A DNA stretch of 64,000 nt from Porticoccus sp964276025. Its GTDB lineage: Bacteria > Pseudomonadota > Gammaproteobacteria > Pseudomonadales > Porticoccaceae. The notes beneath the pieces were generated by a model that saw nothing but the letters and a program-made list of their open reading frames with translations, was not told the DNA's origin and made no database searches. Below, piece after piece: positions 15,927 through 24,521 of this stretch (its first letter is position 1; every line of letters starts with the position of its first letter). The stretch lies in contig CAXYDD010000002.1 in assembly GCA_964276025.1 (NCBI GenBank), positions 744,001 through 808,000 on the forward strand. The letters run 5' to 3'. Position numbers and translations under genes: made by a program.

Positions 15927-17096
15927 TTAACCTTTTTTTATCACTTTGGTGAGTATATCAATCAGAATTTCTACTTGCTCACTCGTTATATTAAGAGGGG
16001 GAAGTAAGCGAATAACTGAACCAGCAGTAACATTGATTAAAAGACCTTGCTCAGCTGCTAAATCAACTAAGTCTTTACATGGTGCATTAAACTCAATTCC
16101 TATCATAAGCCCTTGACCTCTTATTTCAGTAATGTTTTTGCAGTCTTTGAGGGATTCATTAAGCTTCTGCTTAATAGATTCCCCTTGTTTTTTTGCATTT
16201 TCATGCAGTTGATCTTTGAGGATAGTTTCAATAGTAGCTAGTGCCGCTGCGCATGCTAAGGGGTTCCCGCCAAATGTAGAACCATGGCTGCCAGGTCTCA
16301 TTAGGTTAGCTGCCTTTACTCCAGCAAGACACGCTCCAATGGGAACTCCATTTGCTAGTCCTTTAGCCGTTGTTACTATATCTGGAAGAATATCATGTTG
16401 TAGATAATTAAAATAAGAACCTGTTCTTGCGTTACCAGTCTGTATTTCGTCGACTATCATCAACCAATCATGATCATCACAAATTTGACGAAGGTTTCTT
16501 AGGTAGGTTGAATTCGGAACTATTACCCCACCTTCTCCTTGTATGGGTTCGACTAGTATCGCTACAATATCTTTATTATTTTTTGCAATCTCTTTAATCG
16601 CTGTGAGGTTAGCATAAGGCGCCCTAACAAACCCAGGAAGCAAGGGCGCGAAACCTTTTTGGTAGCTGTCACTTCCCGTAGCTGAAATTGTGGCCATTGT
16701 TCTGCCATGAAATGAGTTTTCCATAACAATGACTGTCGGATTGGAGTTTCTTTTTTTTGCACCATAAAGTCTCGCTAATTTTATAGCAGCTTCATTTGCT
16801 TCAGCTCCAGAATTACTAAAAAAAAGTTTCTCCAAACCAGATATCTTCTTTAGTTTTTCAGCTAATGTTTCTTGCGCCTGAATATTATAAAGATTAGAGC
16901 AATGTATGATTTTTTTAGCCTGATTGGATAAAGCCTCTGTTATGGCGGGGTGAGCATGACCTAAGCCACAAACTGCTATCCCTGATACTGCGTCTAAATA
17001 ACGCTTACCATCAGTATCCCAAACCCATGATCCATCCCCTTTGCATAAGGTAATTTTTCTAGAGCCATAGTTATTCATTAATGCACTGCTGGTCAT
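15927..17096 (-). CDS. argD: Acetylornithine aminotransferase ArgD
   Basis: 389 residues, class III PLP aminotransferase. SNSGAEANEAAIKLAR binds the cofactor phosphate, VDEIQTG holds the PLP-ring Asp, and Lys245 in TTAKGLANGVPIG is the Schiff-base lysine. It makes N-acetylornithine, and in many gammaproteobacteria the same enzyme also serves succinyldiaminopimelate. A separate dapC is present at 41692, which may relieve that need. It is co-directional with argF. Confidence 0.93.
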   Translation of the reverse strand: MTSSALMNNYGSRKITLCKGDGSWVWDTDGKRYLDAVSGIAVCGLGHAHPAITEALSNQAKKIIHCSNLYNIQAQETLAEKLKKISGLEKLFFSNSGAEANEAAIKLARLYGAKKRNSNPTVIVMENSFHGRTMATISATGSDSYQKGFAPLLPGFVRAPYANLTAIKEIAKNNKDIVAILVEPIQGEGGVIVPNSTYLRNLRQICDDHDWLMIVDEIQTGNARTGSYFNYLQHDILPDIVTTAKGLANGVPIGACLAGVKAANLMRPGSHGSTFGGNPLACAAALATIETILKDQLHENAKKQGESIKQKLNESLKDCKNITEIRGQGLMIGIEFNAPCKDLVDLAAEQGLLINVTAGSVIRLLPPLNITSEQVEILIDILTKVIKKG

Positions 17097-17158
17097 ATTT
17101 TTCCTGTTTTTCTATAGAATAAAAAGTAGGTTGCTCGGTAAGTCTAAAAACGAAAAAA

Positions 17159-17172
17159 GGCAGCTATTTGCC
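17159..17172 (-). terminator. Weak terminator-like hairpin between the PepSY gene and argD
   Basis: Read on the minus strand, GGCA-AATAGC-TGCC is followed by six T (17153-17158). The stem is only four G/C-rich pairs with some wobble extension. It could end the porin-FMN-PepSY transcript. It also lies just downstream of a possible argD promoter (TTGCCA at 17210-17215 and TAATAT at 17187-17192, 17-base spacer), so an attenuator is an alternative reading. Confidence 0.4.
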
Positions 17173-17238
17173 ACCTATCTCATAGAATATTATAAGGGAT
17201 TCTGTAAATTGGCAATGACTATAAAATTTATTATTCAT

Positions 17239-18045
17239 CTATTGTGTAGCGCTAATTTTTTTTCTAAGACGCTTCGCAAGCTTCTTGTGTCGCTTCATAT
17301 GCTTTTTGCGACGCTTCATAAACCAAACATAGGTTCCTGTCATAGCTAAAAATACAGTTAACAGCCCCATAAAGTCAACAAATAGGACACCTGCATCACC
17401 AAAAAATCTACCACTGTGTAAATCTAATATAACTGTTTCTAAAGATATCCCTGGCAATTGAGAACTCTGTTTAAGTTTTTTTACTAAAGCTGATGGAAGA
17501 GATATAGGTTGAGGCCATTTATCAACCTTCAGTTCACTAGGAGAAATTTCAAGTGAACTCGGATCTAAAGACAAAATTTCGTTTTTAGATTTTATTAACA
17601 GCGTGTTATCTAAGTAATCCAAATTAGTTGTGTCTTCTGGCAAACCAGTTAATGTATTAATTTTCTCTATGAACATTCCATCGGAGTTAAGAATAACTAA
17701 TTCATCTTTACATAAAGCGATTAAAAAATTTTTCGTGGACGTTGCATTTAAAAGTGGCGGGGCACAACTGGCAATAGGTTGATCATCTAAGAGCAACTCA
17801 CGATCTCCTGGATGGTTGAACCACCTCCCCCTAACCTCAAAACCAGATAATGAGACTGTTTCAAAACCGTACCAGCTTAGCAGCCACTCTGAGCTAAGTA
17901 TTTTTTTGCTAAGGCCTGCGGCCGGTGAGTGATTTAAAAGTATCCCTGTAATTGATAGAAAGACCAACACAATCATTACCGACAAACCAATACGTCGATG
18001 CCATCGTAAGTTAAAAGAAATCTTGTCCTTAAGTTTAGATTTCAA
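17239..18045 (-). CDS. PepSY-type two-helix inner-membrane protein, probable electron-transfer partner
   Basis: 268 residues. A basic start and NLRWHRRIGLSVMIVLVFLS lead into membrane helix 1 (about 17-37). A periplasmic domain of about 180 residues follows, then LDLHSGRFFGDAGVLFVDFMG into helix 2 (about 220-242), and a Lys/His/Arg-rich tail. This is the layout of PepSY-associated membrane proteins, whose helix His residues can bind haem. Relatives such as PiuB are iron-regulated. The start is TTG at 18045 with AGGA eight bases upstream. It is the third gene after the Fur box. Reductase function is inference. Confidence 0.75.
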   Translation of the reverse strand: MKSKLKDKISFNLRWHRRIGLSVMIVLVFLSITGILLNHSPAAGLSKKILSSEWLLSWYGFETVSLSGFEVRGRWFNHPGDRELLLDDQPIASCAPPLLNATSTKNFLIALCKDELVILNSDGMFIEKINTLTGLPEDTTNLDYLDNTLLIKSKNEILSLDPSSLEISPSELKVDKWPQPISLPSALVKKLKQSSQLPGISLETVILDLHSGRFFGDAGVLFVDFMGLLTVFLAMTGTYVWFMKRRKKHMKRHKKLAKRLRKKISATQ

Positions 18046-18091
18046 ACGTGACTTTCCTATTGGGGGGGATGCAGTATATATTGATTAGGTA

Positions 18092-18679
18092 TTAATTAAG
18101 AGCTAACACCTGTTGGTGGTAATATAAGGCAAGTCTGGCTATTTTATTTAATGCCCATACCGACAAAGTAGCACCTGTAATACCATCAATATTCTGATCC
18201 AATTCATGGTCAGGTGTCATTTTTACATTCTTATACTGATTCGTAAACGACGGATAGCGAACTTCCCATCCACGAGACTCTCTAAAGGCTAAAACTTTAA
18301 CATGTTCGATATAAAAATCTTCAATATTACCTTTCACTACGACACCTACAGTTATAGGCCTTTCTTTTCCAATTTCCTCAAGTATCCACGCGGTCTTCTC
18401 ATCCTCACTATAATATCTGACACGCATGCCTCTGATTGGACGGCTTAGTATCTCAGTAGATAGTTTTTTTAATTCTGGTGTTAGCCAGAGTGATTTTGCC
18501 TTAGATGGCGGTACACTAAAATTTTCGCTTAAAAACTCTGGAGTTGTTTGATATATAGCACTATGAGCTTTATTTGAAGTTAAAGAAAAAACACACAGAA
18601 ACAGAAAAAAGAGAGTCACAAATGTGACCCTCTTTTTCTTGGTTTTTTCAAATAACCAAACTTCTATATTTTTCAACAT
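18092..18679 (-). CDS. Exported FMN-binding (flavinylated) protein
   Basis: 195 residues. A membrane helix or signal (about 19-34) is followed by an FMN-binding domain. DGITGATL at 165-172 is the motif by which ApbE attaches FMN through a phosphoester to Thr (here Thr171), as in NqrC and RnfG. KERPITVGVVVKGNIEDFYIEHVKVLAF is the usual preceding core. It should be a periplasmic one-domain flavoprotein that passes electrons. It sits 12 bases after the porin stop and before the PepSY gene. No apbE gene is in the window. Confidence 0.82.
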   Translation of the reverse strand: MLKNIEVWLFEKTKKKRVTFVTLFFLFLCVFSLTSNKAHSAIYQTTPEFLSENFSVPPSKAKSLWLTPELKKLSTEILSRPIRGMRVRYYSEDEKTAWILEEIGKERPITVGVVVKGNIEDFYIEHVKVLAFRESRGWEVRYPSFTNQYKNVKMTPDHELDQNIDGITGATLSVWALNKIARLALYYHQQVLALN

Positions 18680-18691
18680 AATAACATGATA

Positions 18692-19906
18692 CTAGAAATC
18701 CCAGCCTACACCTAAATTGTAGCCTTTGTATTCAGTTCCACTTTCATTATCTTGATCGAAGTAGTCAGCTTTAAGAACAACACGCGGATGAATGTAATAA
18801 TTAAATCCAACGTCAATTTGTTCTTTTTCTGATTTACTGTTGCTACCCGCTGTGTTGTCGTACTCGTTGTAACGTACGAAAACGCCCAGCTTGTCTGTGA
18901 TTTTGAAATTTGGTTCAATGTACCAACCTTCTTGCTCATCTGCACCAGCTTGAACTTCTTCGATGTCATCATCAAGATCCCATTGAGCGTAGAGCGCTCT
19001 TAAACCAAACGGTCCTTTTTTGTAGGCTAGATGTGCTTCGATCATTTGAGCGTCTACCTTATCTTTTCCAGCATGCGATTCGTTTTGCCAAATGTCTGCT
19101 TGATGTTGGAAAGATGCAGCTAGTTCTAATCCGGGTACACCGGTATATTTAATACGAGCTGTGTAAGCAATATCGTCACCTTTAGCTTTACCAACTTTTT
19201 GGCGGCCATCACGTATTTTATACTTACCAGCACTAGGGCTTATATATAGTCCAGAGTGAGCACCTATATCGTAGCTAAGCCCTTGAGTAAGCTCACCACT
19301 AAATAGAACACCACCTTCCCACCATGTAGATGGAATGATATTTTTCTCAACTGGATTACGTTCAACACCATAGAAAGTAGGTGGCTCATGCGTTTCATTT
19401 AGAATACCTACAGGTATTAAGAACACACCAGCTTTAGCTCTATGTCCTTCTGTATAATCCCATTCGATATAAGCTTGCTCGACTTCGACCTCACCAGCTT
19501 TACCTTCACCAGCGATAGAGTGCTCGATTTCGAACTCAGAAAAGAATCTTATCGTATCGCTGTATTCATGACCTACGAATAAAACAAATCGGTGTAAATC
19601 AAATTCATTTTTTGAGTTTGTAGAGTTGTCTGAGTTATGGTTATTGTAGTGAAGCTCACCATAACCACCCATGCTTGTTTTAGATGCCCATTCAGCCAAT
19701 TTCGCTGTTGGACTAGATGTAATTTCCTCTACAGCTGTAAATGTAGATTCCGTTTTAGCATTATTTTCAGCAAGTCCTTCTTTCAGACTGCTAATTTCTG
19801 CTTGTTGTTTTTGTATCAGTTCATACATTTCATCTAATGTTGGTTTTGCGTCTACCGCAAATGCAACAGATAAAAGTACAACTCCTGCTATTGTAGTACG
19901 AAACAT
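18692..19906 (-). CDS. Outer-membrane porin (phosphate-selective porin O/P-like), Fur-regulated
   Basis: 404 residues. A signal peptide (MFRTTIAGVVLLSVAFAVDA) and a short coiled coil (about 24-50, LDEMYELIQKQQAEISSLKE) are followed by GGYGELHYNNHN and many alternating amphipathic strands. It ends in aromatic Phe (GYNLGVGWDF), the usual outer-membrane barrel signal. Many acidic residues line the predicted barrel. It is the first gene of the operon with the FMN-binding and PepSY proteins, and a near-consensus Fur box lies about 100 bases upstream. A role in metal-ion entry is suggested by context only. Confidence 0.8.
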   Translation of the reverse strand: MFRTTIAGVVLLSVAFAVDAKPTLDEMYELIQKQQAEISSLKEGLAENNAKTESTFTAVEEITSSPTAKLAEWASKTSMGGYGELHYNNHNSDNSTNSKNEFDLHRFVLFVGHEYSDTIRFFSEFEIEHSIAGEGKAGEVEVEQAYIEWDYTEGHRAKAGVFLIPVGILNETHEPPTFYGVERNPVEKNIIPSTWWEGGVLFSGELTQGLSYDIGAHSGLYISPSAGKYKIRDGRQKVGKAKGDDIAYTARIKYTGVPGLELAASFQHQADIWQNESHAGKDKVDAQMIEAHLAYKKGPFGLRALYAQWDLDDDIEEVQAGADEQEGWYIEPNFKITDKLGVFVRYNEYDNTAGSNSKSEKEQIDVGFNYYIHPRVVLKADYFDQDNESGTEYKGYNLGVGWDF

Positions 19907-20000
19907 TTTGCCGATCTCCTAATTTAATGCGACTTTAAGTTAGCAACTTAAATTAAAACTTATTTAAGTTAACTAAAGCACTATACATTAATTTTATACA

Positions 20001-20019
20001 AATGAGAACTATTATCATT
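20001..20019 (-). promoter_or_regulatory. Fur box controlling the porin-FMN-PepSY operon
   Basis: On the minus strand the 19 bases read AATGATAATAGTTCTCATT, matching the classic inverted AATGATAAT-n-ATTATCATT Fur operator at all but two positions. A second, weaker inverted element (AATGAT at 20030 and ATCATT at 20049) lies beside it, as in extended Fur sites. It lies in the 304-base gap between the divergent porin and grxD genes, closer to the porin. Iron-dependent repression of the operon is the expected effect. Confidence 0.75.
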
Positions 20020-20210
20020 CAGTTATTTAAATGATTATCAATATTAATATCATTTATGGGTAGATTGGTTTATTTTCGACAAAATATACCTGTAATTTAA
20101 ATAATTTTATAAGATTGAGTTAAGTAACAGTTTTAGCGGAAAGAATAAAAGGTTAAAATACTCCTGAATGTAGATATATTTATTTTATTTTTATAAAGGT
20201 ATTGTTATTA

Positions 20211-20534
20211 ATGGATATAATGGAAACTATACGTGAGCAAATTGAAGGTAACCCAATCATTCTGTATATGAAGGGCTCACCTAATTCACCGCAGTGTGGT
20301 TTTTCTGCTCGCACTATAGAGGCTCTGACTTCTTGCGGTGAACGTTTTGCTTTTGTTGACATACTAAGTAACCCTGAAATTAGAACTAATTTACCTTCTT
20401 ATGGTAATTGGCCAACATTTCCTCAGCTATGGGTAAAAGGGGAACTAATTGGAGGATGTGACATTATTACAGAGATGCATGAAAAAGGTGAGTTAGCCCC
20501 ACTAATTAAGGAAGCATCTCAAAATACAAAATAG
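20211..20534 (+). CDS. grxD: Monothiol glutaredoxin Grx4/GrxD
   Basis: 107 residues from ATG 20211, which has AAGG at a workable distance. A TTG at 20202 is in frame but too close to that site. The active site is CGFS at 29-32, and WPTFPQLWVKGELIGGCDI is the glutathione-binding part. Monothiol glutaredoxins carry [2Fe-2S] clusters and work with BolA in iron-sulphur delivery. It is divergent from the Fur-boxed operon, so Fur might act on it too. Confidence 0.93.
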   Translation: MDIMETIREQIEGNPIILYMKGSPNSPQCGFSARTIEALTSCGERFAFVDILSNPEIRTNLPSYGNWPTFPQLWVKGELIGGCDIITEMHEKGELAPLIKEASQNTK

Positions 20535-20627
20535 ATTGAGTAATAATTTTGGCATTTTGACGATACCCGCTACTTTCTGTTAATCTTAATTCATAGGAAT
20601 GTTAAAATTTTATTTAATATCCATGAT

Positions 20628-20654
20628 GCATGTACCTATTAAAATAGGCATGTA
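20628..20654. promoter_or_regulatory. Operator-like repeat upstream of the peroxiredoxin gene
   Basis: GCATGTA occurs at 20628-20634 and again at 20648-20654, twenty bases apart (two helical turns). Between them lies the palindrome CCTATTAAAATAGG at 20635-20648. The gene starts about 50 bases downstream after AAAAGGAGC. It may bind a regulator of the oxidative stress response. No match to a named site is claimed. Confidence 0.35.
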
Positions 20655-20706
20655 TGGCATCAAAAAATTTACTGGAAATTAATAATAGAATAAAAGGAGC
20701 TTTATT

Positions 20707-21318
20707 ATGGGTAATGGTGTACTAGTAGGTAAACAGGCCCCAGATTTCACCTCTGGGGCAGTACTGGCTAACGGAGAGATAGTTGACGAGTTTAATTTAC
20801 ATTCAACTATTAAAGGTAAAAAAGCGGTCATCTTTTTCTATCCTTTAGATTTTACTTTTGTATGTCCGTCGGAGCTAATTGCTTTCGATCATCGTATGGA
20901 GGATTTTAAAAAACGTGGTGTGGAAGTTATAGGCGTCTCTATCGATTCAGTCTTTACCCATAATGCATGGCGCAATACAGCTATCAACGATGGAGGTATT
21001 GGCCAAGTTAATTATCCTCTTGTTGCAGATATGAAGCATGAGATATGTCAAGCCTATGATGTTGAATTTGGAGATGCGGGCGTCGCTTTTCGTGGCTCAT
21101 TTTTGATTGGTGAGGACGGTATTGTTTATCATCAAGTGGTCAATCATTTACCATTGGGACGCAACATAGACGAAATGCTTCGTATGATAGATGCACTGAG
21201 TTTCCATCAGGAGCATGGTGAAGTTTGTCCTGCTGGCTGGAAAGAAGGCGACAAAGGCATGGATGCGTCAACTGAGGGTGTGGCTTCATACCTAGCTGAC
21301 AATGCTGATAATCTATAG
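20707..21318 (+). CDS. Typical 2-Cys peroxiredoxin (AhpC/TSA family)
   Basis: 203 residues. The peroxidatic Cys53 is in YPLDFTFVCPSELIAF and the resolving Cys174 in GEVCPAGWKEGDKGM, so both cysteines of a typical 2-Cys enzyme are present. It reduces hydrogen peroxide and organic peroxides. No AhpF lies nearby, so thioredoxin is the likely reductant. AAAAGGAGC at good spacing precedes the ATG. A strong terminator follows, so it is transcribed alone. Confidence 0.93.
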   Translation: MGNGVLVGKQAPDFTSGAVLANGEIVDEFNLHSTIKGKKAVIFFYPLDFTFVCPSELIAFDHRMEDFKKRGVEVIGVSIDSVFTHNAWRNTAINDGGIGQVNYPLVADMKHEICQAYDVEFGDAGVAFRGSFLIGEDGIVYHQVVNHLPLGRNIDEMLRMIDALSFHQEHGEVCPAGWKEGDKGMDASTEGVASYLADNADNL

Positions 21319-21369
21319 TTGTAAAAAATAATAGATTTAACGCGCCTGATTTAATTTAGAGCACTTAAA

Positions 21370-21402
21370 AAAACCGCAGAATTTATTTTTGCGGTTTTTT
21401 AT
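21370..21402 (+). terminator. Intrinsic terminator after the peroxiredoxin gene
   Basis: AAACCGCA at 21371-21378 pairs with TGCGGTTT at 21390-21397, followed by a run of T. The loop is about 11 bases. Flanking A and T runs also pair, which lengthens the stem. Confidence 0.88.
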
Positions 21403-21429
21403 TTTATAAAAATATTATTGGAGATTCAG

Positions 21430-21636
21430 ATGTCAATAGATAGAATTATTGAGCTAGAAACTAAATTATCTTACCAAGAAGACACGATCTCTCAGCTGAA
21501 TGATGTGGTTTGCAGACAACAAAACCAATTAGATGAAATTGATCAAAAGTGTGAGTTACTTTTTTCTTCTACAAGAGCTTTGACTCAAAAACTGGCTGGT
21601 GAAGCTGGAGAGGTTGACAAGCCTCCACATTATTAA
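21430..21636 (+). CDS. slyX: SlyX family coiled-coil protein
   Basis: 68 residues from ATG 21430, with TTGGAG just upstream. A TTG four codons earlier is itself part of that site, so it is rejected. The protein is one coiled coil (SIDRIIELETKLSYQEDTIS) ending in the signature PPHY tail (EVDKPPHY). SlyX is widespread in proteobacteria and of unknown function. It converges on maeB. Confidence 0.85.
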   Translation: MSIDRIIELETKLSYQEDTISQLNDVVCRQQNQLDEIDQKCELLFSSTRALTQKLAGEAGEVDKPPHY

Positions 21637-21666
21637 GATATTTTATTAAAATTAGTTATATTTTTT

Positions 21667-23955
21667 TTATTGAGTTTCTGGAAATTCATTAGCACTAAAA
21701 AAATCAGACCCCATCATAGCTGTAGTATTAAGAATTCCTCTCCCTGATACGGATGGTATTAAAATATGAGCTGGTTTTTCTAGACCATTGAGAAACGGTC
21801 CAACGAGACGCGCATTTGTGAGTGAGCGTATTAAACCTAGAGCTATGCTAGCAGCATCCATGTTAGGCATGATAAGCACATTAGCTCTCCCAGTAATATT
21901 TGCATTATTGCAAATAGTTTCTCTCAAAGCTTCATTTAGTGCAGACATCGCATGCATCTCACCATCGATTTCAATATCTGGAATCTGGACACGAAGTTTT
22001 TCTGCGGCTCTTTTCATTTTATGAGCTGACTGATCATCATAGGTGCCATAATTTGAATGAGACAGAAGGGCAACTTTTGGTATAACTCCACATCCCATGA
22101 CGAATTCGATAGCATCTTCAGTGATATGTATGATCTGTTCTTCTGTTGGATTTACATTAATAAATGCATCTGCCAGAAATAATGGACCATCATCTAGAAG
22201 TAAAATACAGATAGAGGATACACTGCTTTTGTCATTGCGTGGCGGAATGATGCTTGCAATCTTCGTTAAGTGTTGATCATAACGACCTGACTTGCCACAT
22301 ATCAGACCATCTGCATCACCTAGTGCAACCATTATAGTTGCTATAACCGAGTTATCTGTATGAATTGAGTTTCTAGCTGTTTCTACAGAGATTCCAGAAC
22401 GACCTACATGTTTGTGATAATACTGCCAGTAATTTTCTCGATGACCATCATCTTCAGGATTAAATATCTGAAAATCAACTCCGGGTTTGATGCGCAAATT
22501 CATTTCTTTAATTTTTTGTTTAATAATAACTGGACGACCAATCAAAATCGGCTTCGCAATTTTTTCATCAATAATACCCTGCATTGCCCTCAGAACGTCT
22601 TCATTCTCTCCTTCAGCATAGGCTATCCTGGGTGGATTCTTTTTTGCTCTCTCTATCATAGGCTGCATAAAAAGCTGACTACGATTAACATAGCTATGAA
22701 GCTTATTGCGATATGCCTCGAGATCCTCAATTGGCCTAGTGGCTACACCGCTTTCCATAGCAGCTTTTACTACAGCCAAAGGAACCTCTTCAATAAGTCG
22801 AGGATCAAACGGTTTAGGAATAAGATAATCTGGTCCAAATTTTAAATCTTCTCCTGCATAAGCTTCGGTTACTTCCGGAGAGGCTTCACGATGAGCTAGA
22901 TCTGCAATAGCCATTACACATGCTTTTTTCATCTCATCGTTGATGATCGTTGCACCACAATCCAAAGCCCCTCTGAATATAAAAGGAAAGCACAGGACGT
23001 TATTAACTTGATTTGGGAAGTCTGAGCGCCCAGTAGCTATTATCGCGTCTGGTCTGGCCTTCTTGGCTAATTCAGGCATTATTTCTGGTGTTGGATTAGA
23101 CATAGCAAGCACTAACGGATTTGGCGCCATTTTTTTGATCATGCTAGCCTTTAATATCCCAGGACCAGAAAGCCCTAAAAATAGATCAGCATCAATTATC
23201 GCGTCATCTAGTGTTCTATCATTAGTTTCAGAGGCGTAATCTTCTTTCCATGGGTTCATTCCGACTTCTCTGCCTTTATAAATAACCCCATTACGATCGA
23301 TCATTCGAACATTATTTTTTTGTAGCCCCATGGTAACAAGAAGATTTACGCATGCTATGCTTGCAGCGCCAGCGCCAGTGACAACAATCTTAATATCTTC
23401 CATTCTTTTTTCAACGATTCTTAAACCATTATAAATTGCAGCTGCTGATACAATAGCAGTCCCATGTTGGTCATCATGGAATACTGGTATTTTCATACGT
23501 TCGTGCAGTTTTTTCTCGATGAGGAAGCATTCCGGAGCTTTAATATCCTCTAAATTTATTCCACCAAAGGTCGGTTCAAGTGACGCTATAATATCGACTA
23601 TTTTGTCAACATTTGGTTCATCAATTTCAATATCAAAAACATCAATATTAGCAAATTTTTTGAAGAGTACAGCTTTTCCTTCCATTACTGGTTTTGACGC
23701 CAGCGGACCTATATCTCCAAGACCTAGAACTGCAGATCCATTTGTGATCACCGCAACAAGATTTCCTCGTGCAGTTACTTTATCTACATCTGTAGGATTT
23801 TTAACTATATGGCCACATGCATAAGCCACTCCAGGTGAATATGCCATTGCTAGATCACGAGCATTGGCCATCGGTTTAGTGGCCCGAATCTCTAGTTTTC
23901 CTGGTAGAGGATCCATGTGATAGCGAAGAGATCTTTCTTTAAACGAATCATCCAT
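21667..23955 (-). CDS. maeB: NADP-dependent malic enzyme with phosphotransacetylase-like domain (MaeB type)
   Basis: 762 residues, the usual length of the two-domain form. The N-terminal malic enzyme half has YSPGVAYAC, the nucleotide-binding VVTGAGAASIACVNLL and the metal-site FHDDQHGTA. The C-terminal half (from about 430) is the phosphotransacetylase-like regulatory domain, which usually senses acetyl-CoA rather than making it. It converts malate to pyruvate with NADPH. ATG at 23955. A terminator-shaped hairpin lies in its 5' leader. Confidence 0.95.
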   Translation of the reverse strand: MDDSFKERSLRYHMDPLPGKLEIRATKPMANARDLAMAYSPGVAYACGHIVKNPTDVDKVTARGNLVAVITNGSAVLGLGDIGPLASKPVMEGKAVLFKKFANIDVFDIEIDEPNVDKIVDIIASLEPTFGGINLEDIKAPECFLIEKKLHERMKIPVFHDDQHGTAIVSAAAIYNGLRIVEKRMEDIKIVVTGAGAASIACVNLLVTMGLQKNNVRMIDRNGVIYKGREVGMNPWKEDYASETNDRTLDDAIIDADLFLGLSGPGILKASMIKKMAPNPLVLAMSNPTPEIMPELAKKARPDAIIATGRSDFPNQVNNVLCFPFIFRGALDCGATIINDEMKKACVMAIADLAHREASPEVTEAYAGEDLKFGPDYLIPKPFDPRLIEEVPLAVVKAAMESGVATRPIEDLEAYRNKLHSYVNRSQLFMQPMIERAKKNPPRIAYAEGENEDVLRAMQGIIDEKIAKPILIGRPVIIKQKIKEMNLRIKPGVDFQIFNPEDDGHRENYWQYYHKHVGRSGISVETARNSIHTDNSVIATIMVALGDADGLICGKSGRYDQHLTKIASIIPPRNDKSSVSSICILLLDDGPLFLADAFINVNPTEEQIIHITEDAIEFVMGCGVIPKVALLSHSNYGTYDDQSAHKMKRAAEKLRVQIPDIEIDGEMHAMSALNEALRETICNNANITGRANVLIMPNMDAASIALGLIRSLTNARLVGPFLNGLEKPAHILIPSVSGRGILNTTAMMGSDFFSANEFPETQ

Positions 23956-24162
23956 TTTTATTTCTCATAATTAATCACCAAGAAAATCTTGGCAGTTTTT
24001 TTTGGTGTTTAAAAAATTATATGTATTCTAACGCGAGAGGTATTGTTATTGCTAAAGAAATTGTTAGCTTCGCTTATAAATATTCAACTTTCTAGATTTA
24101 CATTTTATAAGTAAACTTACAATAGAGTAATAATTCAATAAAAAATATAACAGAGTGAAGCT

Positions 24163-24483
24163 ATGCCAACAGTTTATTTCATAGGATCAAATGGAGGCAA
24201 GTATGAGGTTGAGGCTCAAGAAGGGGATTCCGTTATGCAGGCAGCTTTATATGGTATGGTCGACGGTATATTAGGAGAATGTGGAGGTCAATTGCGATGT
24301 GGCACATGCCATTGCTATGTTGATGAAAATTGGGTTAGTAAGTTAGATAGAGTTAGTGATTTAGAAGCTATGATGCTTGAAGCAGTTATTGATCCTAAAA
24401 AAAATAGTCGACTCAGCTGTAACATAAAGATAACTGAAGAGTTAAACGGGCTAGTCGTTAGTATCCCTGAACGTCAATATTAG
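24163..24483 (+). CDS. [2Fe-2S] ferredoxin, adrenodoxin/putidaredoxin type
   Basis: 106 residues. The cluster ligands are in GECGGQLRCGTCHCYV (C-x5-C-x2-C) with the fourth Cys later in RLSCNIK. An extra Cys (CHCY) sits inside the loop. This spacing and the acidic helix SDLEAMMLEAV are typical of ferredoxins that feed P450s or hydroxylases. The partner is not in the window. It is not the Isc-cluster ferredoxin by context. Convergent with rnt. Confidence 0.88.
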   Translation: MPTVYFIGSNGGKYEVEAQEGDSVMQAALYGMVDGILGECGGQLRCGTCHCYVDENWVSKLDRVSDLEAMMLEAVIDPKKNSRLSCNIKITEELNGLVVSIPERQY

Positions 24484-24490
24484 AATTTTT

Positions 24491-24517
24491 GGTATTCTGT
24501 CTAAGAATATCAATTTT
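24491..24517 (+). terminator. Probable terminator after the ferredoxin gene
   Basis: GGTATTCT at 24491-24498 pairs with AGAATATC at 24504-24511 with one G-U pair and a five-base loop. AATTTTT follows. It lies between the converging ferredoxin and rnt genes. Confidence 0.5.
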
Positions 24518-24521
24518 TATA

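Noticed and set aside
22408..22845. 145-codon antisense frame in maeB
   Set aside because: It lies wholly inside a conserved enzyme gene, has no plausible start site and matches no family I know.
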